Positions 25,644 to 34,902 of a DNA stretch of 64,000 nucleotides are shown here, piece by piece. The position numbers and the translations under genes were made by a program. Origin of the DNA: Bacteroidales bacterium (lineage in GTDB: Bacteria; Bacteroidota; Bacteroidia; Bacteroidales; Tenuifilaceae); NCBI GenBank assembly GCA_003818205.1, contig RPRQ01000006.1, forward strand, positions 1 through 64,000. The letters run 5' to 3'. The number at the start of each line of letters is the position of its first letter. Positions within the stretch are counted from its first letter, which is position 1. The notes under the pieces were generated by a model that did no database searches, was not told the origin of the DNA, and saw only the letters and a program-made list of their open reading frames with translations.

Positions 25644-28600
25644 TTACTCCTCCCTCAACCCCCTAATTATATTCCCTTTTAGCGCATTTCGCGTAGGAAA
25701 GTAAATCCAAACAACTCCGCTAGCAAATACAATTAGCACAAGGATTGATATAAACCCTGCAGGCATTGTAAAAGCAGGGGAAAGGATTGATGGTAGAATT
25801 CCAATAAAAGCGGATGCTATTCCACAAATAAGTCCAATAATTAGCAGAAATAGATTTTCAATCAGTATCAGCCTAAAGATTTGATGCTTTCTATAGCCAA
25901 TGGCCGTCATCAAAGCGATTTCAGAGCGGCGTTCGAGCATATTGCGAAGCAAAACAACTCCAAGCCCAAATGTGCCAATGATTACGCCAAGCCCACCTAA
26001 AACCATAAATACAGTCAAATAGGTATTCTCCACCGAGTTGAATTCTGCCAAACGGGTTGAGGTTGGGGTTAACTCAATACCATAATCGGTAAGTGTTGAA
26101 TTTAGTAGCTGTGCAAGTTCATCTTGATTTGCTTTCGGAGCATCAATCAGCATTATTTTCGAACCGCTTGTTGATGGGAAGTTTTGTACAAAGAGGCTAT
26201 CGGCAATTAGAATATTGCCTTGGAATATGGAGTTATCGAGTGCTGCAACCAACAGGAGTTTTATCCTTTTACCAGATTCATTTAGGTAAATCAGCGTATC
26301 GCCCAAAGCCTTTTTCAAACCCCAAGTTATAACCGTTTGGTCGGCAATGGCAGGGATAACATCATCGCCATAGCTCTTTTTTAGCTCAAGCCAAGGGCGG
26401 TTTTTATCAACTTCATCGATGCTGTTAACAAAAGAGAAAGAACCGAGACTATCAAAAGCCTCCGGCTTTAAACCAAGTATTCGAGGTTTCTGAACCTGAT
26501 TAAGGTTAAGACAACTCGCATCATCGCCATCGAGGCTGTGGAGTTGAATAAAATCAACATCCTTGAGCGATTCCTCAGTATCAAATCCAAACTTGGCTTT
26601 GCCATTGGGACTATTCAGATTATACTGAATGGGTAATGTTGTCTCAGCCCAGTAAAGGAATCCTCCTGTACCCGATTGGCGTAAGTTCTCAACGCCATAA
26701 TACGTTTTACGATTTGCACCTGTTATAATTATACTAAATGTTCCAAGAGCAAGAAGCGCAATGGTTGTAAGGCTTCGGTTTTTATTCCGGCTTGCATTTT
26801 TCAATGCCAGCTGAACAAAGTTTAGAGGTGTTGTATGTATCTTATCCCTAATTATTCTAAGATACCAATCTATCGATGCAGCACAACCTACAAGAAATAG
26901 TCCTCCAGCAGAAAGAAACATCTCGGCATTTACACCATCAGGAGAGAATAAAGAAGATATAACAGTTGCAATCGCACTAAAAATCGAAATAATTGCAATG
27001 AACTTGCTTGCCGTAAGATTTCTTTTAACAATCTTCAATGGGCTATCGAAACTGCTCTTTATTAAAGATGATATGGGCTGCTTTAGCTTTCGAAGGGTTA
27101 CAATATAGATTGATATCAATGCCACCAACACCCCGCTAAAAGCACCAATTAGAACTGTAGATGGTTTGACAAAAACCTCAAGGCTATTGGTATGAACGGC
27201 GCCTTGCCATACAGAATTCAACCCCCAAACAAGAGCGTAGTTGTAAAGTACACCAAACAAAGCACCCACAAAACCTCCAATGAGCGCAACAAAAATCGAT
27301 TCTCCAAAGCGAATTTTCAGAATCAGCTTTCGCTCGAAACCCAATCCCGATAGTATGCCTGTTTCCTCCCTGCGTGATTCGGTATTCAATGAGTAAATAA
27401 GCACCGTTAATAAAATTCCTGCAGCAATAACAAAGAAGCTAAGGCTTAAAAACAGACCACCAAAATCAACCGAATTATTGGCGGCATTAAGTCCTTGATT
27501 GTAAACAGGCAAAAAGGTTAAACCTATATCTTCGGGCTTAATTTTGCTAAGAATTTCTTTTTTAAGATGGTCAAGTTGAACCTTCTCTTTATCAAATCGA
27601 ATCGATGTGTAGTTCCCAAACTTATTGCCCCACATGCTTAGCCCAGCCTGCATCGATACAAGAGCCTTTGGAGTGCCCTTGTATTTGTTCCAGTACTTCT
27701 CGTCCTTATCGCGAATCTTAGTTAAATCGATAGGCACACCCGTTTCCCAATCGCTACAACTCTCGGCATCGGCTAAACCAGGGAACAGAGGCATCAAGGA
27801 GTTATTGATAAATTTGCTTTGGGTGGGAACAAAACCTTTAACCAAAAACGTTTTTTTAACCTCCTTGATAGTGCGCAGCGGACCGATTACAAAGTATTTT
27901 AGCGAGATAGAATCGCCCGTTTTTACACCCAAATCGTTAACTATCCATTCGTTTAACAAGATTTCATCATCCTTTAGATTGCCCGATATATTTGTACTTG
28001 ATGATGCTGTTACGAACGAGTACGGAGTCTCCTTGCCATTAAATCCGATTGAATTTACTAGATAGGTCAAAACCGTTTCGTTGGGTGTACCGAGATTTAA
28101 AATCGATTGTGCAATGGGCTCATCGATAAAAATCCTTTCGGATAACAATTCGATGCTATTGGATTCGGCTAGTTCGCGTATTTTGATATTTGCATCTTCT
28201 AACTTTAAGGAATTGTGAAAAGCAGATTTTAAAGCAATTTCATCAACATCACTAGTAAGAATAACATTTGCCTTACCTGATAAATCGAGTTTACTGGCAA
28301 GCACATCTCTCGAAACAAAGATATTATAAGGCGCAGCCTGATTACTCTTTAGGCTGAATCGACCCAAACTCTTGTCATCGGCAATCGCCTTGACCTTAAG
28401 CCGAATTGCAACCGAAGGGTCAACATCCTGTGAGAATGGAGCATTCAGAGGGATTACACTTGCCTTTTCAACTCTTAAAAGGAATTCATCACCAACCTTA
28501 ACATTTAATTTTTGCGAGATATTCTCGCTGATTATGGCTTCATCGTTAGATATAGCAGCCATTTTAATTCCTGAAAGACTCCAAAAACTGCTATCGACAC

Positions 28601-28928
28601 CAACAACCTGTGTTCGATTAATCCTTAATTCAGACTCAGGGTTGATTGCAATCCCTTGAATCATCAGTAGTGATGCTGTTGATGTGTTGAGCTTCGCTCC
28701 TATCTCCGATGACATTGCTGAACGCACAAAGCGGTCGCCTGTTTGCATTGCAAAACGGACATTCCCTAAACGAACATCAACAAGTTTTGTAAGGCTCATC
28801 CTAACCGAATCGCCAACAATTAATGCACCTGTTAGAACCGCAGTACTAATCAAAGTTCCTAAGAAAACGGCAAGATGCTGTCGCCAGTAGAATCGGATGC
28901 TTTGTATGATGAATTTAAGGATGGTCAT
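25644..28928 (-). CDS. large FtsX-type ABC transporter permease
   Basis: 1,094 residues. N-terminal helix about 15-40, then a long exported domain (about 45-465), then two FtsX blocks: about 475-600 (FLSLSFFVIAAGILLTVLIY... ESIFVALIGGFVGALFGVLY) and about 970-1090 (LTVFMVLGGLGVIIGTFGLG... LLIIGLICGIASAFIG), with further helices between and a second exported domain (about 725-940). This duplicated layout matches MacB/LolC-type permeases that move lipids, lipoproteins or peptides out of the inner membrane rather than importing nutrients. Its ATPase is the next gene upstream, separated by a 355-bp gap holding repeats. Confidence 0.85.
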   Translation of the reverse strand: MTILKFIIQSIRFYWRQHLAVFLGTLISTAVLTGALIVGDSVRMSLTKLVDVRLGNVRFAMQTGDRFVRSAMSSEIGAKLNTSTASLLMIQGIAINPESELRINRTQVVGVDSSFWSLSGIKMAAISNDEAIISENISQKLNVKVGDEFLLRVEKASVIPLNAPFSQDVDPSVAIRLKVKAIADDKSLGRFSLKSNQAAPYNIFVSRDVLASKLDLSGKANVILTSDVDEIALKSAFHNSLKLEDANIKIRELAESNSIELLSERIFIDEPIAQSILNLGTPNETVLTYLVNSIGFNGKETPYSFVTASSSTNISGNLKDDEILLNEWIVNDLGVKTGDSISLKYFVIGPLRTIKEVKKTFLVKGFVPTQSKFINNSLMPLFPGLADAESCSDWETGVPIDLTKIRDKDEKYWNKYKGTPKALVSMQAGLSMWGNKFGNYTSIRFDKEKVQLDHLKKEILSKIKPEDIGLTFLPVYNQGLNAANNSVDFGGLFLSLSFFVIAAGILLTVLIYSLNTESRREETGILSGLGFERKLILKIRFGESIFVALIGGFVGALFGVLYNYALVWGLNSVWQGAVHTNSLEVFVKPSTVLIGAFSGVLVALISIYIVTLRKLKQPISSLIKSSFDSPLKIVKRNLTASKFIAIISIFSAIATVISSLFSPDGVNAEMFLSAGGLFLVGCAASIDWYLRIIRDKIHTTPLNFVQLALKNASRNKNRSLTTIALLALGTFSIIITGANRKTYYGVENLRQSGTGGFLYWAETTLPIQYNLNSPNGKAKFGFDTEESLKDVDFIQLHSLDGDDASCLNLNQVQKPRILGLKPEAFDSLGSFSFVNSIDEVDKNRPWLELKKSYGDDVIPAIADQTVITWGLKKALGDTLIYLNESGKRIKLLLVAALDNSIFQGNILIADSLFVQNFPSTSGSKIMLIDAPKANQDELAQLLNSTLTDYGIELTPTSTRLAEFNSVENTYLTVFMVLGGLGVIIGTFGLGVVLLRNMLERRSEIALMTAIGYRKHQIFRLILIENLFLLIIGLICGIASAFIGILPSILSPAFTMPAGFISILVLIVFASGVVWIYFPTRNALKGNIIRGLREE

Positions 28929-28940
28929 TTTTTTTAAAAT

Positions 28941-28970
28941 TTAAACACAGAGACACAGAGGCACGGAGAT
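28941..28970. repeat. CACAGAG repeat remnant
   Basis: Three linked units, ACACAGAGACACAGAGG then CACGGAG, belonging to the dispersed intergenic family of this window. Confidence 0.5.
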
Positions 28971-28994
28971 TATTTTATTAAAAACCACAACAGT

Positions 28995-29212
28995 CCGACT
29001 AAAATACTATTAATTCATGAAATACTTGATATTACTACATTCAATGTATAGGTCACCCCTAATGGGGCTTAATTATCGTTTTAATAATAATTACTACAAA
29101 TAGGTCGTCGCTCTGCGACTTTAAAAAGCAGCATTGCTGCGAACTATTTGTAGAATAAATGATTATATTTCAACATATAGCAGCATCGCTGCGACCTATT
29201 GATTTTAGATTT
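28995..29212. repeat. structured repeat, copy 1
   Basis: About 218 bases similar to copy 2 at 30060-30280. Contains a first hairpin CCCCTAATGGGG, a closing stem CTACAAATAG (29094-29103) / CTATTTGTAG (29144-29153) enclosing GTCGC-TCT-GCGAC and GCAGCA-TTGCTGC hairpins, and a last hairpin AGCAGCATCGCTGCGACC. Same orientation as copy 2; the two copies flank the ATPase gene. Confidence 0.7.
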
Positions 29213-29283
29213 TTTCTCGGTTAATATGATAAAAAACTAAAATTTAAATTCGTTATTCCGATTAATTTCAGAATAACTCCTGA

Positions 29284-29961
29284 TTATTCCAATCGCCCAT
29301 GCGATAATCGATAAATCGATTTCATCTTCTCGGCAAGGGTTAATGAGTGTGTAACTACAACAATGGCCACGTTATGCTTTTTATTGATATCTAATAGCAA
29401 ATCACCAAGTTGAGCGGCAGAATCTTGGTCGAGCGAGCCAGTGGGTTCATCAGCAAGTATCATCTCAGGTTGATTAATCAATGCCCTTACAAGCGCAGCG
29501 CGCTGACATTCGCCACCAGAAAGTTGCCCAGGACGTTGGTGGATTCTTTCGACTAGACCAACGCTATCGAGCAGTTCCATTGCTCTTGCATTAATGGCTT
29601 TGCCATTAACCTTGCCATTCTGAGGGATTACAGGAATAAGAACATTCTCAATCAAACTTAGCTGTGGGAGCAAATGATGAGCCTGAAAAACAAAGCCAAT
29701 GCTTTGATTCCTGACTTGCGCCAATCGTTTCTCATCAAACCCTGTAACATCTTCGCCTTTAAAATTGACAGTTCCCGACGAAGGCAAATCAAGCGTTCCA
29801 ACAATATTTAACATCGTACTCTTCCCTGAACCCGATGGGCCAACAATGGCAAGCGAATCGCCTGTTTTAATCTGAAGATTAATATCCGACAGAACATCGC
29901 GATGGATATTTGTGCCAGGGTTTATATAGGATTTGCTAACTTTGCTTAGTTCGATTATCAT
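29284..29961 (-). CDS. LolD/MacB-like ABC transporter ATPase
   Basis: 225 residues with all ABC motifs: Walker A GPSGSGKST, Q-loop in FVFQAHHLLP, signature LSGGECQRAALVRAL, Walker B MILADEPTG, D-loop SLD and H-loop VVVTH. Length and sequence fit the LolD/MacB/FtsE branch. It pairs naturally with the FtsX-type permease downstream to drive export or lipoprotein release at the inner membrane. Flanked on both sides by direct copies of a structured repeat. Confidence 0.92.
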   Translation of the reverse strand: MIIELSKVSKSYINPGTNIHRDVLSDINLQIKTGDSLAIVGPSGSGKSTMLNIVGTLDLPSSGTVNFKGEDVTGFDEKRLAQVRNQSIGFVFQAHHLLPQLSLIENVLIPVIPQNGKVNGKAINARAMELLDSVGLVERIHQRPGQLSGGECQRAALVRALINQPEMILADEPTGSLDQDSAAQLGDLLLDINKKHNVAIVVVTHSLTLAEKMKSIYRLSHGRLE

Positions 29962-29972
29962 ATTACTTATAT

Positions 29973-30041
29973 TTAAACGCTAAGGCGCAACGACGCTAAG
30001 ATAACTAATATAACTTTGTGACTTAGCGGCATTGCGTTTAG
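29973..30041. repeat. GCTAAGGCG/CTTAGCGGC inverted repeat
   Basis: AAACGCTAAGGCGCAACG and a mirrored ...CTTAGCGGCATTGCGTTT arm about 20 bases apart. Resembles the opposed-arm form of the CACTAAG family with diverged units. Confidence 0.55.
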
Positions 30042-30059
30042 ATTTATTTTCGCTACTGA

Positions 30060-30280
30060 CCGACTAAAATATTATATCATTCATGAAACACTTATTATTA
30101 CTACATTCAATGTATAGATCGCCCCTAACAGGGCTTTATTTTCGTTTTGATATAAATTACTACAAATAGGTCGTCGCTATGCGACTTTGAAAAAGCAGCG
30201 TGGCTGCGAACTATTTGTAGAATAGATGATTATATTTTAGCTAAAAGCAGCATCGCTGCGACCTATTGAATTTATATTCT
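30060..30280. repeat. structured repeat, copy 2
   Basis: Matches copy 1 across its length with scattered substitutions. Closing stem CTACAAATAG (30160-30169) / CTATTTGTAG (30211-30220) is identical to copy 1, while the enclosed hairpin differs in its loop (GCAGC-GTG-GCTGC). Ends with AGCAGCATCGCTGCGACC as in copy 1. Confidence 0.7.
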
Positions 30281-30298
30281 TTCTATGTTAACAAGGCT

Positions 30299-31588
30299 TT
30301 ATTTTATTGCAGATTTATAAACCTCAATCATCCTTTGGATAAGAATTGATGTATTGAATTTTTCTTCAACTGATTTTCGACCATTGATGCTCATTTGCTT
30401 TATCTGCTCAGGATTTGAAAGCACTTCGGTAAGTTTTTGCGCCAAAGCATCGGGGGTATTGGGTTGATAAATGGCTCCGCCACCAGTAGTTTCCACAATC
30501 TCAGGGAATGCCCCTAATGCAGGTTGAACGATTGGAATTCCTGACGCCAACGATTCAAGCTGATAAAGACCAAAAGCCTCGCCCTCAAGTACAGGAACTG
30601 ATAATAAGGTTAATCCATTGAAGAAACTACCCAATGATTCAGTTCTAAAATCTTCAATAAACTCAATATCATTTTGGTATCCTTTTCTTTTCAACTTATC
30701 AACTTGACGTCCTATAAACTTCTCATCATCGCCAGTTTTGCCGCCTGTTACTTTCAACCTTGCATTACCAAATTTTGGGTTCTCCTTCAGCTTGATAAAA
30801 GCATCAACCAAAACCTCAAAACCATTCTCTTTGTTTGACCTTGAAAGATAACCAATGGTTGGCACATCAAGATTTGGTGCTTTAACTGAATATTTTGTTG
30901 GGTCAATTCCTATATGGACTATATGAAGTTTATTTTGAGGAATAGACATTTTTTGTGTCATCTTCTTTGCGAAGAAATCGCTAACAGCTATTAGCGCATC
31001 AGTATCGAGCGCCTTTTCGCCCATCAGTTTCCAAATCTGACTTCTGTAGGGTTCATCCATTGCATCAACCCAAACATCCTCATCCTGCAATGAGCAAAGA
31101 ACAGGGATTTGCAACTCGTCCCTTATTTTCCTCGCCAAACCAAGAAGCAGCGCATTTGAAAGATGCACCACATCAGGCTTTTCGTGATGTTTAAGGAAAT
31201 AAATTAGTTCATCCAATTCATCCTTTTGAAACCCATCAGCACCTTTTAGCATAGAGATTGTCATCTCTTCAAGCCCTGCCGCACGTGTCGAACCCGATTT
31301 TTTGGCTGCGTAACGCAGTATCAATGGCGAATTAAAGAAATTGTGCAGCCATTTGGGCATATGCCTAAAAACTCGGAAGTTTTGACCAAGATAGATATTC
31401 ACCGCACCATAGAAAACAGGGATTTCATTCTCGGGGGTATATTCCTTTGAGGTCAAAGGCAGATAAAGAGGCAAAGTTATCGCCTCATGCCCCGATGCTT
31501 TCAGCGATTTGGCATAGGCGCTATCGCGGAGACAATTTCCGCAGTAGAACGAACCACCAAATCCTGGAACAATGTTGACTACTTTCAT
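30299..31588 (-). CDS. family 4 glycosyltransferase
   Basis: 429 residues with the GT-B layout. The N-terminal acceptor domain opens MKVVNIVPGFGGSFYCGN; the C-terminal nucleotide-sugar domain contains GIDPTKY, TIGYLSRSNKENGFEVLVDAF, the EGEAFGLYQLESLASGIPIV catalytic E-x7-E segment and the GGAIYQ loop. It transfers a sugar from a nucleotide donor, probably in envelope glycan or glycolipid synthesis; acceptor unknown. A CGNCLRDS motif with two cysteines at the N-terminus is notable. Confidence 0.85.
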   Translation of the reverse strand: MKVVNIVPGFGGSFYCGNCLRDSAYAKSLKASGHEAITLPLYLPLTSKEYTPENEIPVFYGAVNIYLGQNFRVFRHMPKWLHNFFNSPLILRYAAKKSGSTRAAGLEEMTISMLKGADGFQKDELDELIYFLKHHEKPDVVHLSNALLLGLARKIRDELQIPVLCSLQDEDVWVDAMDEPYRSQIWKLMGEKALDTDALIAVSDFFAKKMTQKMSIPQNKLHIVHIGIDPTKYSVKAPNLDVPTIGYLSRSNKENGFEVLVDAFIKLKENPKFGNARLKVTGGKTGDDEKFIGRQVDKLKRKGYQNDIEFIEDFRTESLGSFFNGLTLLSVPVLEGEAFGLYQLESLASGIPIVQPALGAFPEIVETTGGGAIYQPNTPDALAQKLTEVLSNPEQIKQMSINGRKSVEEKFNTSILIQRMIEVYKSAIK

Positions 31589-31721
31589 AGATTTATTTGA
31601 TCTTAGAACAAGGAATAACGATTTTAGATTTAAGAAGGTTGTAATCTACAATAGATCTGAATTCGAAAATCGTTAATCTTTATTCTTCATTCAACTTGTG
31701 AATTGGAATCAATTATTTAAC

Positions 31722-32825
31722 TCATTTAACCCCAAAAGCATAAACGCTCCCATCCTCTGAACCTATAACCACCATATTTTTAACAACAGCGGGTGTACTT
31801 GTTATAGGTTTTCCTATTTCATAAGACCAAATTTTCTCGCCTTTGTTCAAATCGATCATATATATTCGGCCATCGCCTGAGCCAATAACAACAGTATTCT
31901 TGGCTATTACAGGCGAACTATCGACCTTACCAAGCGTTTTGAATGTCCATAACAGTTTACCCGTTGATTTCTCAAAGCAGTAAACGCTTTTATCCTGAGA
32001 GCCGACAACAACCTTATCGCCTGAAACTGCGGGCGACGAAATGGTTGGCATTTTACCTTTGTAAGTCCATTCAATTTTCTTTGTTTTTAGATTGGCGCAG
32101 TAAAAGCCACCATCGTAGTTACCAAAGTATGCCTTTCCTCCCTCGATAGTTGCCGATGCTGCCATATAGGTTCCAATCTCAATCTTATCGGCCAATTTTC
32201 CTGTCTTAACATCTACAAGATAAAGATTCCCATCACAGCCACCAAAGGCTGCATGCTCACCGTTGGTTGATGGAGTTCCGTTGATATAGTTTTCGGTTTC
32301 GTATTTCCAAACAGCTTTTCCTGTTGAGATATTGATGCAATGCAGGAAAAAATCGTAGCTACCAACCATAATCCTCTTACTCTTCTTATCGGCTGAAAAT
32401 ACCCAATTCGCTGAACCCGAGATTTGACCATCGGTTTTATACTCCCACTTCAGCTTACCTGATTTTGCCTCGATGGCATAAACCGAACCCTCAAGAGAAC
32501 TTGCATAGATGGTATTATCAAGATATAATGGTGGCGATTCAATTGATGTGGCTGATTTGTACTTCCAATTCAAAACCCCTTTATCAGATATTGAATAGAT
32601 ATAACCATCGTTTGAGCCGATGTAGATATTCCCATTCTGAACGATTGGCGATGATTTTATTGCATCCTCCGTTTTGAAAGTCCAAAGAAGTTTCAGCGAT
32701 TTGGGTAGCTGAACATTCGCATATCCATTCAATGCCTGATTACCCCGAAAGCACGGCCAATTGGAGTTATCCTGAGCGATTAAAACTTGATTTAAAAATA
32801 GAAATAGAAATAATAATTTTTTCAT
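31722..32825 (-). CDS. exported PQQ-like beta-propeller protein
   Basis: 367 residues. Signal peptide to ...LIAQ, then the family opening NWPCFRGNQALNG, then eight regular blades with [KS]-x-GK-[AL]-x-W-x-[YF] motifs (SGKLKWEYKTD, TGKAVWKYETE, TGKLLWTFKT, KGEKIWSYEIG). It resembles BamB/PQQ-dependent dehydrogenase propellers but has no CxxCH, no disulfide ring and no assigned cofactor. Last member of the redox-block propellers, next to the DUF559 cassette. Confidence 0.82.
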   Translation of the reverse strand: MKKLLFLFLFLNQVLIAQDNSNWPCFRGNQALNGYANVQLPKSLKLLWTFKTEDAIKSSPIVQNGNIYIGSNDGYIYSISDKGVLNWKYKSATSIESPPLYLDNTIYASSLEGSVYAIEAKSGKLKWEYKTDGQISGSANWVFSADKKSKRIMVGSYDFFLHCINISTGKAVWKYETENYINGTPSTNGEHAAFGGCDGNLYLVDVKTGKLADKIEIGTYMAASATIEGGKAYFGNYDGGFYCANLKTKKIEWTYKGKMPTISSPAVSGDKVVVGSQDKSVYCFEKSTGKLLWTFKTLGKVDSSPVIAKNTVVIGSGDGRIYMIDLNKGEKIWSYEIGKPITSTPAVVKNMVVIGSEDGSVYAFGVK

Positions 32826-32848
32826 TTGCTATTCGCTTTGTTTTAGGC

Positions 32849-33287
32849 ATCCCCTCCTTTTTTAAGGAGGGGCAAGGGGTGGTAAATTACTTAAAGCACC
32901 CTTTTATTTCATTTATAACATTATCAATCCTATCAAAAATATCAGAATTTCTAAATCTTATCACTTTTATTCCTAATGATTTAATATAATTATCTCTTAG
33001 AATATCATATTGTTCATTTACAGGATTCAAATGAACTTCACCATCAAGTTCAATAGCTATTCGTTCTTCAGGGCAATAAAAATCAACAATATAATTACCA
33101 ATACTATGTTGCCGTCTAAATTTCCTGCCCTCTAATTGTTTACTCTGCAAGTATTTCCATAATCTAATCTCAGCAGGGGTAAGATTAGAGCGTAAATTTC
33201 TTCGATTCTCTTTTAATTCTTTTCTATTATGAGTTTGCATTATATTGAATTTACCTCCCCTACCCCTCCTTAAAAAAGGAGGGGATT
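32849..33287. mobile_element. DUF559 cassette bounded by palindromic inverted repeats
   Basis: The left arm (32849-32888) holds CCCCTCC-TTTTTT-AAGGAGGGG then CAAGGGGTGGTAAATT. The right arm (33248-33287) holds the mirror image AATTTACCTCCCC-TACCCC then CCTTAAAAAAGGAGGGG. Only the DUF559 ORF lies between them: its stop codon touches the left arm and its ATG is 8 bases from the right arm. No transposase. Confidence 0.65.
32887..33240 (-). CDS. DUF559 (PD-(D/E)XK, Vsr-like) endonuclease-domain protein
   Basis: 117 residues from MQTHNRKELKE; the ORF extension to 33318 translates the repeat arm (FLRRGRGG) and is rejected. It has the DUF559 signature: LRSNLTPAEIRLWKYLQ, GRKFRRQHSIGNYIVDFYCPE, IAIELDGEVH, RDNYIKSLGIKVIRF. 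The D in VDFY and the E.D in ELDG are the expected PD-(D/E)XK metal ligands. Activity is unproven for the family. It occupies the entire interior of an inverted-repeat cassette. Confidence 0.85.
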   Translation of the reverse strand: MQTHNRKELKENRRNLRSNLTPAEIRLWKYLQSKQLEGRKFRRQHSIGNYIVDFYCPEERIAIELDGEVHLNPVNEQYDILRDNYIKSLGIKVIRFRNSDIFDRIDNVINEIKGCFK

Positions 33288-33329
33288 CGATTCTACTTTT
33301 ATTATTACATAATAGCAAAAGTAATAGTT

Positions 33330-34892
33330 TTAAACCTTAAATGATATTGCCCCTGTTGGGCAAGCATCAACGCACTCTTTAGCCGTTTGGGTTAGGGCTT
33401 CGCCTAATTCCCGATTGAATGGAATATCAACCCGAACATCAAACCCACGTCCAATATAGGTTAAGCCTGTCAACTCCTTATTCTTTGATGTTATCTCTAT
33501 ACACAAACCACACTTGATGCACTTTTCAGGTTCATAAACAACCGTTTCGTGTTGAAAATGTTTCTTAAGAGTATTTCGTTCTCCCAACAAGTATTTCTTT
33601 CTATCAATTTTATACTCATCTGCATAAAGTCTGAGTTTACAAGTATTAGGTTTTCGGCAATCGCAATGCAAACAGCGCTTTGCCTCCTGAACAGCCTCTT
33701 CGGCTGTAAAACCTGCTAATCGTCCACCTTTTGGTGCGACCACATCTACTTCAACCGATTCCTTTAAATACTCTATAATCTCTGATGGTTGTAGTAGTCC
33801 AAACTTAGAATTAAACCTATCATATCTATTCGAAACAGGTTTTCCACCTAAAAATTTATGTACAGAGAATGCTGTTTCCTTACCATGGGCAACAGCCTTA
33901 ACAGCCATTTTCAAAGGAAACAGTGTGCTACCACAAGCAAAAATACCTGAACTATCAACCATAAATGATGCCTTATCTGCTATTAATCCTGTTGGATTTG
34001 CATTCAACCCAAATTCGCCCACATTGGTTTTGGTAATATCGCCCGATGTAAATACAATTGCATCAAACGATTTTTGAATTTCAGATTTGAACTGCTCAGG
34101 TGTGACCTTAGTATTTAGCCTAAACTCAGCACCAAGGGCTTTAATTAGTTCAACCTCAATATCAATTATCTCTTTAGGCATCTCATTCGGAGAAACTTGA
34201 AGTAAAGTTCCTCCTGCCTCGGCATTTGATTCAAATACAATGCATGAATGTCCCAACTTTTGTAAATGAAAAGCACATGATAATCCCGCAAGACCTGCTC
34301 CGATAATGGCAACCTTTTTATTTGTTGATTTCTCCTTTTGAGGTAGATAATTGGTTTGCTCTTTAGAGTCGTTGAAGGCAGTAAATCTTTTTAAAAGACA
34401 GATAGAAACAGGGTTATCGACCTGCTTTCGTCTGCAAACCTTTTCGCATGGCGCAGTACAGATATGCCCAAGAATAAAGGGTAGAGCAATCTCCTCTTTA
34501 ACAACCTTAAGTGCATCTAAATGATTTCCTGATGCAATAAGTCTATTCATCTTAGGAATATCCATAAAGGCAGGACAAGCGGTGCGACAAGGAGCTTCGC
34601 AATCGCCAACATGGTCGCTAAGCAGGAGTTCCAACGCATCCTTACGAGCATTTCGCACCTCTTCATCATTTGTAACAATATCCATATCCGTCTCAACCGG
34701 CATGGCACACGATGGGAATAGGGTATGTGACCTTAAATCCTTAACAATACAAACCATGCACGATGGGTGATTGCGATTTCCTTCGAGGTAGCACATGCTA
34801 GGAATATCAACCCCAATCGATTTAGCGGCGTTAAGAACGCTTGTTCCGGCAGGAACAGCAACTACGTTATTATTTATTTTTAAATGAATCAT
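33330..34892 (-). CDS. 2Fe-2S / FAD / 4Fe-4S NAD(P)H oxidoreductase
   Basis: 520 residues from MIHLKINNN; the longer start at 34931 is unlikely. About 1-75 is a NuoG-type 2Fe-2S domain (C...HPSCMVC). About 80-175 is a GltD-like Fe-S region (GDCEAPCRTACP, CTAPCEKVC). About 185-340 is FAD-binding (IIGAGLAGLSCAFHLQ, GIFACGSTLFPLKMAV). The C-terminal part has CLHCDCRKPNTC and a ferredoxin-like CIKCGLC ... CVDACP. The layout matches NfnB/GltD-like subunits that pair with NuoEF-type proteins. It lies just downstream of the NuoEF-like gene, with a GxxExxY cassette between. It probably passes electrons between NAD(P)H, flavin and ferredoxin. Confidence 0.8.
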   Translation of the reverse strand: MIHLKINNNVVAVPAGTSVLNAAKSIGVDIPSMCYLEGNRNHPSCMVCIVKDLRSHTLFPSCAMPVETDMDIVTNDEEVRNARKDALELLLSDHVGDCEAPCRTACPAFMDIPKMNRLIASGNHLDALKVVKEEIALPFILGHICTAPCEKVCRRKQVDNPVSICLLKRFTAFNDSKEQTNYLPQKEKSTNKKVAIIGAGLAGLSCAFHLQKLGHSCIVFESNAEAGGTLLQVSPNEMPKEIIDIEVELIKALGAEFRLNTKVTPEQFKSEIQKSFDAIVFTSGDITKTNVGEFGLNANPTGLIADKASFMVDSSGIFACGSTLFPLKMAVKAVAHGKETAFSVHKFLGGKPVSNRYDRFNSKFGLLQPSEIIEYLKESVEVDVVAPKGGRLAGFTAEEAVQEAKRCLHCDCRKPNTCKLRLYADEYKIDRKKYLLGERNTLKKHFQHETVVYEPEKCIKCGLCIEITSKNKELTGLTYIGRGFDVRVDIPFNRELGEALTQTAKECVDACPTGAISFKV

Positions 34893-34902
34893 ATTCTTAA
34901 AT

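Larger units (their letters stand above)
28929..29283. other. 355-bp gap with repeats between permease and ATPase genes
   Basis: No gene. Holds a CACAGAG remnant (28941-28970) and copy 1 of the three-copy structured repeat (28995-29212), described separately. Confidence 0.6.
29962..30298. other. 337-bp gap with repeats upstream of the ATPase
   Basis: No gene. Holds an inverted-arm repeat of the CACAAAG family (29973-30041) and copy 2 of the structured repeat (30060-30280). Confidence 0.6.

Noticed and set aside
33241-33318. N-terminal extension of the DUF559 ORF
   Set aside because: It translates the repeat arm into FLRRGRGG-like residues that belong to the repeat, not to the protein family.
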